This document shows, one piece after another, positions 26,723-34,845 of a stretch of DNA of 64,000 bases. Position numbers and translations under genes: made by a program. The stretch lies in assembly GCF_027594865.1 (NCBI RefSeq), contig NZ_CP089391.1, positions 2,820,501 to 2,884,500 on the forward strand, in the 5' to 3' direction. The notes beneath the pieces were generated by a model. The model did no database searches. It saw only the letters and a program-made list of their open reading frames with translations, and was not told the origin of the DNA. How positions within the stretch are numbered: the stretch's first letter is position 1; the number at the start of each line of letters is the position of its first letter. The DNA comes from Bradyrhizobium xenonodulans (GTDB lineage: Bacteria > Pseudomonadota > Alphaproteobacteria > Rhizobiales > Xanthobacteraceae).

Positions 26723-27739
26723 TCAGGCCAGCTTGCCGACGGCGCCTTCGAGCAGCGCCCAGGTCTCGTCGCCGAAGCGGCCCTTCCACTCGCCGTAGAA
26801 GCCGGAATCGCGCAGCTTGGCGCGGAACGAGTCGGGCGCAGGCTTGGTGAAGGTCATCCCCTTGCTCTGGAGATCGGCCTGCACGGTCGCATTGAACGCC
26901 TTGATGTCCTCGCGCTGCTTCAAGCCGGCGTCGTTGATGGCGTTGCTGACGATGGTCCTGAGGTCGGCGGGAAGGGCGTTGAAGGCGCGGGCGTTGGCGA
27001 TGAACCAGAACCCGTCCCAGATGTGATTGCTGATGGCGCAATATTTCTGCACCTCGTAGAGCTTCGCCACCTGGATGATCGGCAGCGGATTTTCCTGCGC
27101 GTCGACGATGCGGGTCTGAAGCGACGAATAGACCTCGCTGAATTGCAGGCTGGTCGGCGAGGACGAGAGCGCCTTGAACATGGAGATGCTGAGCGGAGAC
27201 ACGGGCACGCGGATCTTGAGCCCGTCCATATCCTTGGCGCTCTCGATCGCCTTGGCGCCGCTGGTGATCTGGCGGAAGCCGTTGTCCCACATCTTCTCGA
27301 AGGTATGGAGGCCGACCTTGGCCATGGCGGCCCGGACATGAGCGCCAAGCGCGCCGTCCATCGCTTTCCAGACCTGATCGTAATCGGCAAAGGCAAAGCC
27401 GACCGCGTTGATCGCGGCGACCGGCACCAGGGTCGCGACCACGAGCGCGGAGGGCGTGAAGAAGTTCAGTGCGCCGCTGCGCACCTGGGCGAGCATGTCG
27501 GTGTCGCCGCCGAGCTGGTTGTTCGGGAAGATGACGATCTCGACCCGCCCGTTGCTTTCCTTGGCGATACGGTCTGCCGCTTCCTGGGCGCGGATGTTGA
27601 GGGGATGCGTCAGCGGCAGATTGTTGCCGTATTTCAGCGAAAATTCGGCCGCCCGGGCCGGGCGCGAGAGGCCGCCGATCAGACCCGCCGCGGGAAGGGC
27701 GGACAGGGCTTGCAAGGCGCGCCGGCGGGTCAGGGGCAT
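26723..27739 (-). CDS. TRAP transporter substrate-binding protein (DctP family)
   Basis: A 338-residue periplasmic protein. The leader (residues 1-30) has a twin-arginine-like TRRRALQ followed by a hydrophobic stretch and PARAAEF. Mature sequence shows the DctP landmarks RVEIVIFPNNQLGG near residue 64 and GLKIRVPVS near residue 185, the latter carrying the arginine that binds the substrate carboxylate. The start at 27739 has GGAGGAG about 6 bases upstream. First gene of the operon and divergent from the LacI regulator, so it is likely induced by the imported acid or a breakdown product. Confidence 0.93.
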   Translation of the reverse strand: MPLTRRRALQALSALPAAGLIGGLSRPARAAEFSLKYGNNLPLTHPLNIRAQEAADRIAKESNGRVEIVIFPNNQLGGDTDMLAQVRSGALNFFTPSALVVATLVPVAAINAVGFAFADYDQVWKAMDGALGAHVRAAMAKVGLHTFEKMWDNGFRQITSGAKAIESAKDMDGLKIRVPVSPLSISMFKALSSSPTSLQFSEVYSSLQTRIVDAQENPLPIIQVAKLYEVQKYCAISNHIWDGFWFIANARAFNALPADLRTIVSNAINDAGLKQREDIKAFNATVQADLQSKGMTFTKPAPDSFRAKLRDSGFYGEWKGRFGDETWALLEGAVGKLA

Positions 27740-27875
27740 GGGCTTCTCCTCCAATGACGATTTGATGTTATTTGATGTTTCTGAGACAATGTTGATGCGA
27801 AAATTGCGAGTTCGAGCTACGGTGTCAAACGGAAATGATGATGGTTTTTGATGTATCCGACGTCTGGGTCCTGAG
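27740..27875. promoter_or_regulatory. divergent control region of the TRAP/RuBisCO-like operon and lacI-type gene
   Basis: This AT-richer gap separates the two divergent starts. The octamer TTTGATGT occurs three times, at 27761-27768, 27771-27778 (10 bases apart, i.e. one helical turn) and 27847-27854. The pair lies close to the binding-protein start, the third near the regulator start. Repeats on both sides of the promoters fit regulator binding sites, possibly for the LacI protein, though a classic LacI palindrome is not evident. Confidence 0.45.
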
Positions 27876-28931
27876 ATGGACAAACCGGCAGCCCCCTCGC
27901 TGAGCCGCATCGCCGATGTGGCGCGCCGGGCCGGCGTATCCACGGCGACTGTCGACCGCGTGCTCAACCGCAGGCCCGGTGTGCGGGCGATGACGCAGCA
28001 GCGCGTGCTCACGGCTGCGTCCGAGCTCGACTACATGCCGGCCGAGGATCTCATGGCGGCGATGCGGCCGAAGCCGATGCGGCTGCTGTTTCTGCTGCCG
28101 GAGGGTACCAACCGCTTCCTGTCCTCGCTCGGACAGCTCATCGCGCATTCCGACGGCCGGCTCGCGCCTTTCAACGTCCGTTGCCAGGTCGACACCATCA
28201 AGAGCTTCAATCCCGAGCTGCTGGCACGCCGCCTCTGGCAGTCCCGCGACAAGGCCGACGGCATCGCCTTCATGGCGCTCGAGCATCCGGTGGTGAGGGA
28301 AGCCGTCGACAGGCTGGCGGAGCACGGTGTACCGACGGTGACGTTGATCTCGGACATCCTGAACGCGCGCCGCGCAGCCTATATCGGACTGGACAATCGC
28401 TCCATCGGGCGCACGGCCGGCTATCTGATCGCGCGCTTTCTCGGCGAGCGTGCGGCCAAGGTCGCGATGATCGCGGGCAGCCGCAGCTACCGCGCGCATG
28501 AGGAGCGCGAGATGGGCTTCCTCCATGTCTTCGAAGAGCTATTCCCTTCCATCAAGGTCGTGGGCCTGCGCGAAGGCCACGACGACGCCGACCGCAACTA
28601 TCGCCAGACGCGCATGCTGCTTGGCCAGCATCCGGATCTTGCCGGAATCTACAACATCGGCGGCGCTGCCGACGGCGTCGCCCGGGCCCTGAAGGAAATG
28701 AACCGGGAGCGCGACGTGGTCTTCATCGGTCATGGCCTGACGTCGGACACGCGCGGCTTCCTGCTCGACGGAACGATGGATGCCGTCATCACCCAAAATC
28801 AGCTCAACACGATGATGAGCTGTGTCGGCATCTTCGACAATCTGCGCGCCGGCCGCAGCGCCATGCACGGCATCGAGGCCCCGCGCAGCGAGATCATCTT
28901 TCGCGAGAACATTCCGGCGCTGGGGAGCTAG
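27876..28931 (+). CDS. LacI-family transcriptional regulator
   Basis: A 351-residue regulator. The N-terminal helix-turn-helix reads SRIADVARRAGVSTATVDRV (about residues 10-29), followed by the hinge helix region. A periplasmic-binding-protein fold follows (about 70-345), with RLLFLLPEG, ADGIAFMALEHP, and VAMIAGSRSYRAHEEREMGF as the sugar-binding-like segments. The last is the family's usual effector-domain motif. It is divergent from the TRAP operon, which it probably represses until a sugar acid binds. Confidence 0.93.
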   Translation: MDKPAAPSLSRIADVARRAGVSTATVDRVLNRRPGVRAMTQQRVLTAASELDYMPAEDLMAAMRPKPMRLLFLLPEGTNRFLSSLGQLIAHSDGRLAPFNVRCQVDTIKSFNPELLARRLWQSRDKADGIAFMALEHPVVREAVDRLAEHGVPTVTLISDILNARRAAYIGLDNRSIGRTAGYLIARFLGERAAKVAMIAGSRSYRAHEEREMGFLHVFEELFPSIKVVGLREGHDDADRNYRQTRMLLGQHPDLAGIYNIGGAADGVARALKEMNRERDVVFIGHGLTSDTRGFLLDGTMDAVITQNQLNTMMSCVGIFDNLRAGRSAMHGIEAPRSEIIFRENIPALGS

Positions 28932-29672
28932 GAGAGCGCGCAACCCACTGTCGGGCTTTGACCCGTCGGGCAAAACAGCTGCGGTTGTGTGTCAATCCCA
29001 ATCAGCGAAAATATTCCACTTTACCGAAATTCGGGTTTGGCGTATGTGTCGGCCATCCCGGCTCATCCTTGAGGGGCGATCATGAGGTCGTCATTTTCGC
29101 GAGCCGGGCTTGCGGTGGACGCGGCAGCGTCGGCACGAGAGGGTACGGGCAGGGCGGGTAGTCCCTGTGAGCCCGAAACCGCGTGCGGACGAACGGCGCT
29201 GTCAGGCTTCGTCTCGTCTGTAAGTTTTCGGCTCCGTCGACAGGGCCGGGAAAACTGCGGCGAAATGGCGGGCCGTGCGTACGGCAAAACCGTGTGGTCC
29301 TGGCCGTCGTTGCTACGGTTAAGCCTGTCGCGGAGATGTGCGCGAGCCCAACCGGGCGGACGGCATCGTCAATTCGCGGGGCGAGGGAGGCCAGAAGGAA
29401 AGTTCGGCTCCCGGGAGAGCACGGCATAAGCCGTCCGACCATCGCGCAGGGAAGGCCGAGTGATTGGCACCACCTGTATGCTGCTGTGCGGTTCTCTTGC
29501 GCACCATCTTCGCGCAGCGGACCGCGGGTGCGAGGTCAGCACCCGGCCTTCCCTGCGCCCTCTTGGATTCGAGGGCGGAGTGACGAAGCAAAGCTCGGGC
29601 GAAATATGCCGCGAGGATGCGAAAGTGTGTCTGCTGACGATCTCAATGGAAATATCGCCGGAAGCGTCAGCC
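28932..29672. other. 741-base intergenic region with repeat-like structured element
   Basis: No credible gene lies between the LacI-type gene and the DUF3750 gene, whose stops face each other. Open frames on both strands are short, arginine/serine-rich and overlapping. Roughly 29080-29600 resembles, from memory, a dispersed Bradyrhizobium intergenic element often mis-annotated as short hypothetical proteins; this was not verified. A perfect 15-base inverted repeat and a short hairpin (GCCCTC...GAGGGC near 29556-29576) are visible near its right side. Confidence 0.5.
29444..29558. repeat. perfect 15-base inverted repeat
   Basis: GCGCAGGGAAGGCCG at 29444-29458 and CGGCCTTCCCTGCGC at 29544-29558 are exact reverse complements separated by 85 bases. 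Neither arm lies in a credible gene. They could be the ends of a miniature mobile element or the closing stem of a structured RNA; no flanking target duplication was identified. Confidence 0.6.
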
Positions 29673-30416
29673 CTACAGGCCGGCCGGGACTCCAAAGCGG
29701 CCGAGGCCGGGGAGCTTGAGCGCCGGCCGCCGGATGTCGATGCCGAGGACCGCGCCGAGAAAGTTGATCTCGACGCCTTCGACCCAGCCGATCGTCATGC
29801 CGAGGTAACCCGAGAGCGAGGCGTAAAGGCCGGTGCCGGAAGGCGTGATGCCGGTCCAGCGTCCGTTGTAGGGATAGTCCTTGCCGACCGCCGTCGGTGG
29901 CAACACAGCCCGAAGCTCGGGAACGGCGTCCAGCGCCGCCTGCACGAAGGTGTTGGAGTTCGGTCCCGGCCAGGCGCTGTAATCGCCATAGGCGCGGAAC
30001 TTGTAGGTTTCGATGACGTGGCGGATCTTCGGGATCAGCTCTTCGGCCTGCGCGCCGTCGACCGCCACGACGGTCTCCGGCAGGGCGCCGAACCAGCGGC
30101 CGTCAGGCGCAAATCCGTTGCTGCGGATCGGGTCGCCCCACGCGGTGTAGTCGTATCGGCTGTAGCTGCTGGCGCCCTTTTCCTTGACGACGATCCAGGT
30201 GTGGACGGCGAAAATACTGCGCCACCGGACCGTGCGCGCGGCAAAGACCCGGATCAGCGCCTCCGGATTGGCCGACGCCGGTGGCAGCAGGCCTGCACTG
30301 GAGCGGTCCGCCGTCTGCCAATTGCTGCGGCCGTCGCCGAACAAATAATAGCGTCCGGCCGACAGTCCGATCGGCACGACAATCAGCAGCAGGAAGAGAG
30401 TCAAGAGTTTCCTCAA
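29673..30416 (-). CDS. DUF3750 family protein
   Basis: A 247-residue protein if started at TTG 30416, where LRKLLTLFLLLIVVPIGLSA makes a signal peptide or membrane anchor; the frame stays open to an ATG at 30497, which would add 27 residues. The body has the DUF3750 pattern: AVHTWIVVKEKG, then the conserved WFG-LP segment and WPGPNSNTF near residue 160. The W-PGPNSNT motif recalls a papain-like or NlpC-type active-site neighbourhood, but no function is established for the family. Exported or periplasmic location is likely. It is divergent from the small gene at 30527. Confidence 0.8.
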   Translation of the reverse strand: MRKLLTLFLLLIVVPIGLSAGRYYLFGDGRSNWQTADRSSAGLLPPASANPEALIRVFAARTVRWRSIFAVHTWIVVKEKGASSYSRYDYTAWGDPIRSNGFAPDGRWFGALPETVVAVDGAQAEELIPKIRHVIETYKFRAYGDYSAWPGPNSNTFVQAALDAVPELRAVLPPTAVGKDYPYNGRWTGITPSGTGLYASLSGYLGMTIGWVEGVEINFLGAVLGIDIRRPALKLPGLGRFGVPAGL

Positions 30417-30526
30417 GGGCGGACAGCAGTTGGGCGGGACAACACGATGAATATAGTCCGCCCGGCGGGCCGCGCCAGCGCGCTCCCACTCTTGCATTTG
30501 GGCAGTGCGTCCCCATGTTCCCGGTT

Positions 30527-30787
30527 ATGATGAAGCTGTCACTCATCGAAGACCAGGCCATCCAGGCGCGAATCGCATTCATCGCGGGCGCCGAGACGTT
30601 CGATCGTCTCTTCGCCGGCATCCGATTCGACGAAGTCGACGGCAATCTGCTGTTTGCCATTGCCAGGGACGAAGACTGCGCGGCCGAGATCGAGGACGAG
30701 TTCTCGCATCACCTTGCGCTGGTTGCGACGCAAGTCCTCGGGCAGAGCGTCGATGTGGTCGTGGTGCTGCCGAAGGTCCTGCAATAG
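30527..30787 (+). CDS. small hypothetical protein (86 aa)
   Basis: An 86-residue frame starting MMKLSLIEDQAIQ (an ATG at 30515 would add four residues). The amino-acid make-up is balanced, with an alternating hydrophobic/acidic pattern, a hydrophobic helix (ARIAFIAGAETFDRLFAGI) and a closing strand (SVDVVVVLPKVLQ), unlike the arginine-rich antisense frames around it. I do not recognise the family. It lies between the DUF3750 gene (divergent) and the Mfd-like helicase (same strand). No signal peptide. Confidence 0.5.
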   Translation: MMKLSLIEDQAIQARIAFIAGAETFDRLFAGIRFDEVDGNLLFAIARDEDCAAEIEDEFSHHLALVATQVLGQSVDVVVVLPKVLQ

Positions 30788-30887
30788 GCCTTATTTTTGC
30801 CGTCCAAGGCGGTCGTCCGGGCCTGCATCCGTGCTTTTCAACGCAATCTCGAAATTGTAATGACGTCCTTGGGCGCTCAGGCCCGAA

Positions 30888-33800
30888 TTGCGTTGTCGAC
30901 GGAGCTCTACAGCCGAGCTCGTCGACGCACGCCTCCATTTGCGAAACAAAGTTGGATACAAATTGGCGCCCACCAGGAAAGCCCGAGCCGCGACCGGCGC
31001 GAAAAAGACCAAGAGCAAGAGCTCGAAGAGCAAGGACGCCAAAAGCAAGAGCTTCAACAGCAAGAGTTCATCGCGTTCTGCGGTCTCGTCCTCATCGCCG
31101 CTCGGCATGCTGGCGCTGCATCTGCTCGAGCAATGGGAGAAGTCCGGCCGCGATGGCCTGGTCTTCCTCTGCGACGACGAGAACAGGGCGGAGCGTCTGG
31201 GCGGCGTGATTCACGCGCTCGATCCGTCGGTCGACGTGCTGGTGTTCCCGCGACTGAACAATCTGCCATTCGACGGCCTGGAGCCGTCGCGCGAGATCGC
31301 GGGCAGGCGCAGCTCGGTGTTGCGGCGCCTTGCCAAGGCAAAGAAGCCTGTCTTCCTCGTGTCGACCGCCGAGGCCATCATGGACCGGCTGCCGCTGCCG
31401 GCGAGCTGGTCAAAGACCAGTCTCAGCCTGAAAGTGGGGGCGGCCTATTCGGAAGCCGAGCTGGAGAGCCGTCTGGAAGCGCTCGGCTATGATCTCGACG
31501 AAGAGGCGGAATATCCGGGAGGCGTCCTGTTCCACGGCAAGACGTTCGAGGTGTTTCCCGCCGGCGCGCTTGGCCCGTTCAGGATCGAGCATTCCAATGG
31601 TGTGCTCCGCAAGATCGTCGCCGTCGATCCGATCGAGCATGAGGTCGTCTACGAGACCAAGGAGTTGCTGATCGATCCGATGTCCGAGCAGATTGCGCTC
31701 GGCGGCAAGCGCGGGCAGCGCGCGACGCTGCCGGACTATTGCGATCGCGCGCGGTGGATCGTGGATGCCGGCGTGCCGGCCCATGCCGACAGCTGGCTGG
31801 GGACGATCGAGGAGGCGGCGGGCCGAAGGGATCCCGAGCGCGAGTACCTCGGGCGGGATGACTGGAAGCGGCTCAAGAAGCGCATGAGCGTGCTGCCGCA
31901 GAAATCGGCTTTCACCCCGACGCCGGATTTCTCGAAGGCCTCCTCGCCGAGAAAGATCCTCCGCGCATTCATTGACGATATGCAACGCGCAGGGTCGCGG
32001 CTGCTGTTCGTCGCGGCCGTCGAGGACGACCTTCGGGCGATGGAGCGGATGAGCGGCATCAAGGCGGAGCGCTGTGCCGATTGGAGCGAGGCGACCAATG
32101 GTCGGGATCGCGAGACGGCGTTCCTGGCCGACTTCGATGCCGGCTTCGTCGGAGCCGGCCGCAAGCCGCTGGTCGTCGTGACGGCGTCCGACGTGCTCGG
32201 CAGCAGAGCCCATCATCCGCAGCCGATGGCAAGAGTCTGGACGGCCGCTTTCGATCATCCCGACGTACCGGAGCGCGGCACGGCGGTGGTTCATTTGCAG
32301 CGCGGGCTGGCCCTGCTCGACGGCTTGCAGACCTTCGACATGGGGAAGGGCTCGCGGCGCGAGATGGTTAGGCTTGCGTTCGCGCAAGACAACGCCGTCC
32401 TCGTTCCTCCGGCCGATCTTGCCTTGATCTGGCCGTATGCGGCCGAGCCCGGCAAGCTGGCGCGCGACAAGGCCGACGGAAGCACCTGGTGGGCGCGGCG
32501 GACCGAAGCCGAAGCGGAAATTCAGGTCGCGGCGAAGGCGCTTGCCAAGCACATCAGTCAGCGCCATCGCCGCCGTGCACCCAAGCTCGTCGCGCCGGGG
32601 CCGGTCTATGAGCGGTTCGTCGCGCGGTTTCCCTATTTCACGACGCCCGACCAGGCCAAGGCCATCCAGGACGTCCTCGACGATCTCGCGGCAGGTCACC
32701 CCATGGACAGAGTCGTCTGTGGTGACGTCGGATTTGGAAAGACCGAGGTGGCGCTGCGTGCAGCGGCCGCCGTGGCGTTGTCCGGGAAGCAGGTGGCGAT
32801 CGCGGTGCCGACAACCGTGCTGGCCCGGCAGCATGTCGAAACGTTTCGCAAACGCTTTAGCCCTCTCGGTATCGAAGTCGGAAGCCTGTCGCGGGCGACG
32901 TCGGGGCCGGAGACGCGAGAGACCAAAGAGGGGTTGCGAAGCGGCCGATTGAAAGTCGTCGTCGGCACGCAGGCGCTCTCTGCAAAGGACGTGAAGTTCG
33001 CCGACCTCGGCCTCGTCATCATCGACGAGGAACAGCATTTCGGGGCGGCTGAGAAGACAAAGCTGTCAGGACTGGCCAAGAATGCGCATACGCTCTGGAT
33101 GAGCGCGACGCCGATCCCGCGCACGCTTGCGGCGGGCCTTGCAGGCTTCCGGGATCTCAGTGTGATCGCAACGCCGCCGGTTCATCGGCTTCCGATCGTG
33201 ACCAAGATCGCGCCGCTGTCGGATGCGGCCATCGCCGGCGCATTGCTGCGCGAGCGGCGGCGGCACGGTCAGAGCTTTCTGATCTGCCCGCGCATCCAGG
33301 ATCTGGAGCCGATGCTGGCGCGCGTGCAGGCGCTGGCTCCGGACCTGCGCATCGTCTGCCTTCATGGCAAGATGCCCGTCGACGAGCTCGACGACCGCAT
33401 GATGAGCTTCGTCGACGGCGAAGCGGACGTCCTGCTGGCAACCAACATCGTCGAAAGCGGTCTCGATATTCCGCGCGCGAACACGATCGTGGTGTGCTGG
33501 CCCGAAAAGTTCGGCCTCGCACAGCTGCATCAGCTCAGGGGACGGGTGGGACGCGGCGGAACGCGCGCCTTTGCCTATCTGCTGACGGAATCGACGTCGG
33601 AGCAGTCCGAGAAGCGCCTGGCCGTGCTCGAGGAGTTCAGTAAGCCGGGGGCCGGCTTTGCCATCAGCGAGCGCGACCTGGACCTCAGGGGCGCCGGCGA
33701 TCTGTTCTCGGAGCAGCAGTCCGGGCACGTGCAGGTGTTCGGACCGGTGCTCTACAGCCATCTCCTGAAGCTCGCCGCGGAAAGAATCAACGACTCAGGC

Positions 33801-34211
33801 GCCTTTCTGTGGGTGCCTGATCTCAATCTGCCTGTCGGCGACATGTTGCCTGAAGGCTATGTGCAATCGGAAGCGATGCGGCTCGAGATCTATGGCCGCG
33901 CCGCCAGGTGCCGGAGCGATGACGATCTGGAAGATCTGGAGGAGGAGATTTCGCGTCGGTTCGGCCGGCTCCCGCCGGAGGCGCGCGATTTCTTTGCAGC
34001 CGCCAGACTCAGGATCGATTGCAAGCGGCGCGGCATCGTCAGGCTCGATGTCGGGCCCGAGGCCGTCGCCGCGACATTCCTCCCCGGACGTTTGCGGAAA
34101 TCCAGAGCGCGCTCGCTCCAGCGTGATGGCGACCGCGTCGTCTACGCCGGCAATGGGCGCGAAGATCCCTTCGACCGGGTGGAGGAACTGTTCGAACTTC
34201 TCGACGAGTGA
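30888..34211 (+). CDS. Mfd-like (transcription-repair coupling factor family) DEAD/DEAH helicase
   Basis: An SF2 translocase of 1107 residues (or 1082 if TTG 30963 is the start). Order: lysine/serine-rich basic tail (about 27-72); UvrB-like module (about 75-420); a segment in the place of the CarD-like RNA-polymerase-interaction domain (about 460-510); helicase lobes with Walker A GDVGFGKTE near 611 and DEEQ (IIDEEQHFG) near 712; and the TRCF C-terminal domain near 985-1065. The helicase lobes are clearly Mfd-type. The polymerase-interaction segment (PERGTAVVHLQRGLALLDG) keeps the fold pattern but not the usual sequence. It is probably a second Mfd-like protein rather than the housekeeping copy, with altered coupling. 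Confidence 0.85.
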   Translation: MRCRRSSTAELVDARLHLRNKVGYKLAPTRKARAATGAKKTKSKSSKSKDAKSKSFNSKSSSRSAVSSSSPLGMLALHLLEQWEKSGRDGLVFLCDDENRAERLGGVIHALDPSVDVLVFPRLNNLPFDGLEPSREIAGRRSSVLRRLAKAKKPVFLVSTAEAIMDRLPLPASWSKTSLSLKVGAAYSEAELESRLEALGYDLDEEAEYPGGVLFHGKTFEVFPAGALGPFRIEHSNGVLRKIVAVDPIEHEVVYETKELLIDPMSEQIALGGKRGQRATLPDYCDRARWIVDAGVPAHADSWLGTIEEAAGRRDPEREYLGRDDWKRLKKRMSVLPQKSAFTPTPDFSKASSPRKILRAFIDDMQRAGSRLLFVAAVEDDLRAMERMSGIKAERCADWSEATNGRDRETAFLADFDAGFVGAGRKPLVVVTASDVLGSRAHHPQPMARVWTAAFDHPDVPERGTAVVHLQRGLALLDGLQTFDMGKGSRREMVRLAFAQDNAVLVPPADLALIWPYAAEPGKLARDKADGSTWWARRTEAEAEIQVAAKALAKHISQRHRRRAPKLVAPGPVYERFVARFPYFTTPDQAKAIQDVLDDLAAGHPMDRVVCGDVGFGKTEVALRAAAAVALSGKQVAIAVPTTVLARQHVETFRKRFSPLGIEVGSLSRATSGPETRETKEGLRSGRLKVVVGTQALSAKDVKFADLGLVIIDEEQHFGAAEKTKLSGLAKNAHTLWMSATPIPRTLAAGLAGFRDLSVIATPPVHRLPIVTKIAPLSDAAIAGALLRERRRHGQSFLICPRIQDLEPMLARVQALAPDLRIVCLHGKMPVDELDDRMMSFVDGEADVLLATNIVESGLDIPRANTIVVCWPEKFGLAQLHQLRGRVGRGGTRAFAYLLTESTSEQSEKRLAVLEEFSKPGAGFAISERDLDLRGAGDLFSEQQSGHVQVFGPVLYSHLLKLAAERINDSGAFLWVPDLNLPVGDMLPEGYVQSEAMRLEIYGRAARCRSDDDLEDLEEEISRRFGRLPPEARDFFAAARLRIDCKRRGIVRLDVGPEAVAATFLPGRLRKSRARSLQRDGDRVVYAGNGREDPFDRVEELFELLDE

Positions 34212-34215
34212 GCGC

Positions 34216-34842
34216 TCAGAACCGCTTCGCCATGTCAGCGAGACGGCGATGGGCGGTGTCGCGGGCAGCGCGGATCGGCTCGGTTGGACCCACCGTCGGT
34301 CCGATCGGCACGAAGCGGACATCGCGGACGCCGATGAAGCGGAGCGCCTCGCGCAAATAGGGCGTCGCCATGTCGATGCGGCCCCGGTTCATGCCGGTGG
34401 CAAAGTCGCCGCCCGAGGCGAGGATGACGATGGTCGGCCGGTCCTTCAGCAGGGGAAGATAACCCTGCGCCGGATCGAAGCGGAATGTCAGTCCGGGCTG
34501 GATGACGATGTCGAACCATTGTTTCAGCTTGTAGGGGATGCCGAAATTCCACATCGGCGTCGAGATCAGCACGCGATCGGCCAGTGAGAAGCGCAGCGCG
34601 ATCCGCTCGGCTTCGGCAAAGCTGTCCCGCTCCGCGTCATTGAAGGCCTGCGCCTTCATGCGCGCATATTTGGCTTCGACGATGGGGCCGGCAAACTCCG
34701 GCATCCGTTCGCGCCAGAGATCGGCGACATCGATGTCCCAGTCGGGCCGTGCCTGGCGAAAGCCGTCAAGGAAGACGCGCGCGCCGGCACTCGATTCGGA
34801 GTCGGGGCGCGGCGAGCAGGAGAGATGCAAAAGCTTCGCCAC
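34216..34842 (-). CDS. FMN-dependent NAD(P)H oxidoreductase (azoreductase/flavodoxin-fold)
   Basis: A 208-residue flavodoxin-like protein. LLHLSCSPRPDSESS (residues 4-18) is the FMN phosphate loop, and PMWNFGIPYKLKQWFD near residue 99 is the signature of azoreductase/NQO-type enzymes that bind the flavin ring and transfer hydride to quinones or azo compounds. Last gene of the long leftward operon, 3 bases after the SMP-30/isochorismatase fusion. It could supply reduced flavin or reduce a quinone formed by the molybdenum hydroxylase pathway. Confidence 0.88.
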   Translation of the reverse strand: MAKLLHLSCSPRPDSESSAGARVFLDGFRQARPDWDIDVADLWRERMPEFAGPIVEAKYARMKAQAFNDAERDSFAEAERIALRFSLADRVLISTPMWNFGIPYKLKQWFDIVIQPGLTFRFDPAQGYLPLLKDRPTIVILASGGDFATGMNRGRIDMATPYLREALRFIGVRDVRFVPIGPTVGPTEPIRAARDTAHRRLADMAKRF

Positions 34843-34845
34843 CGC

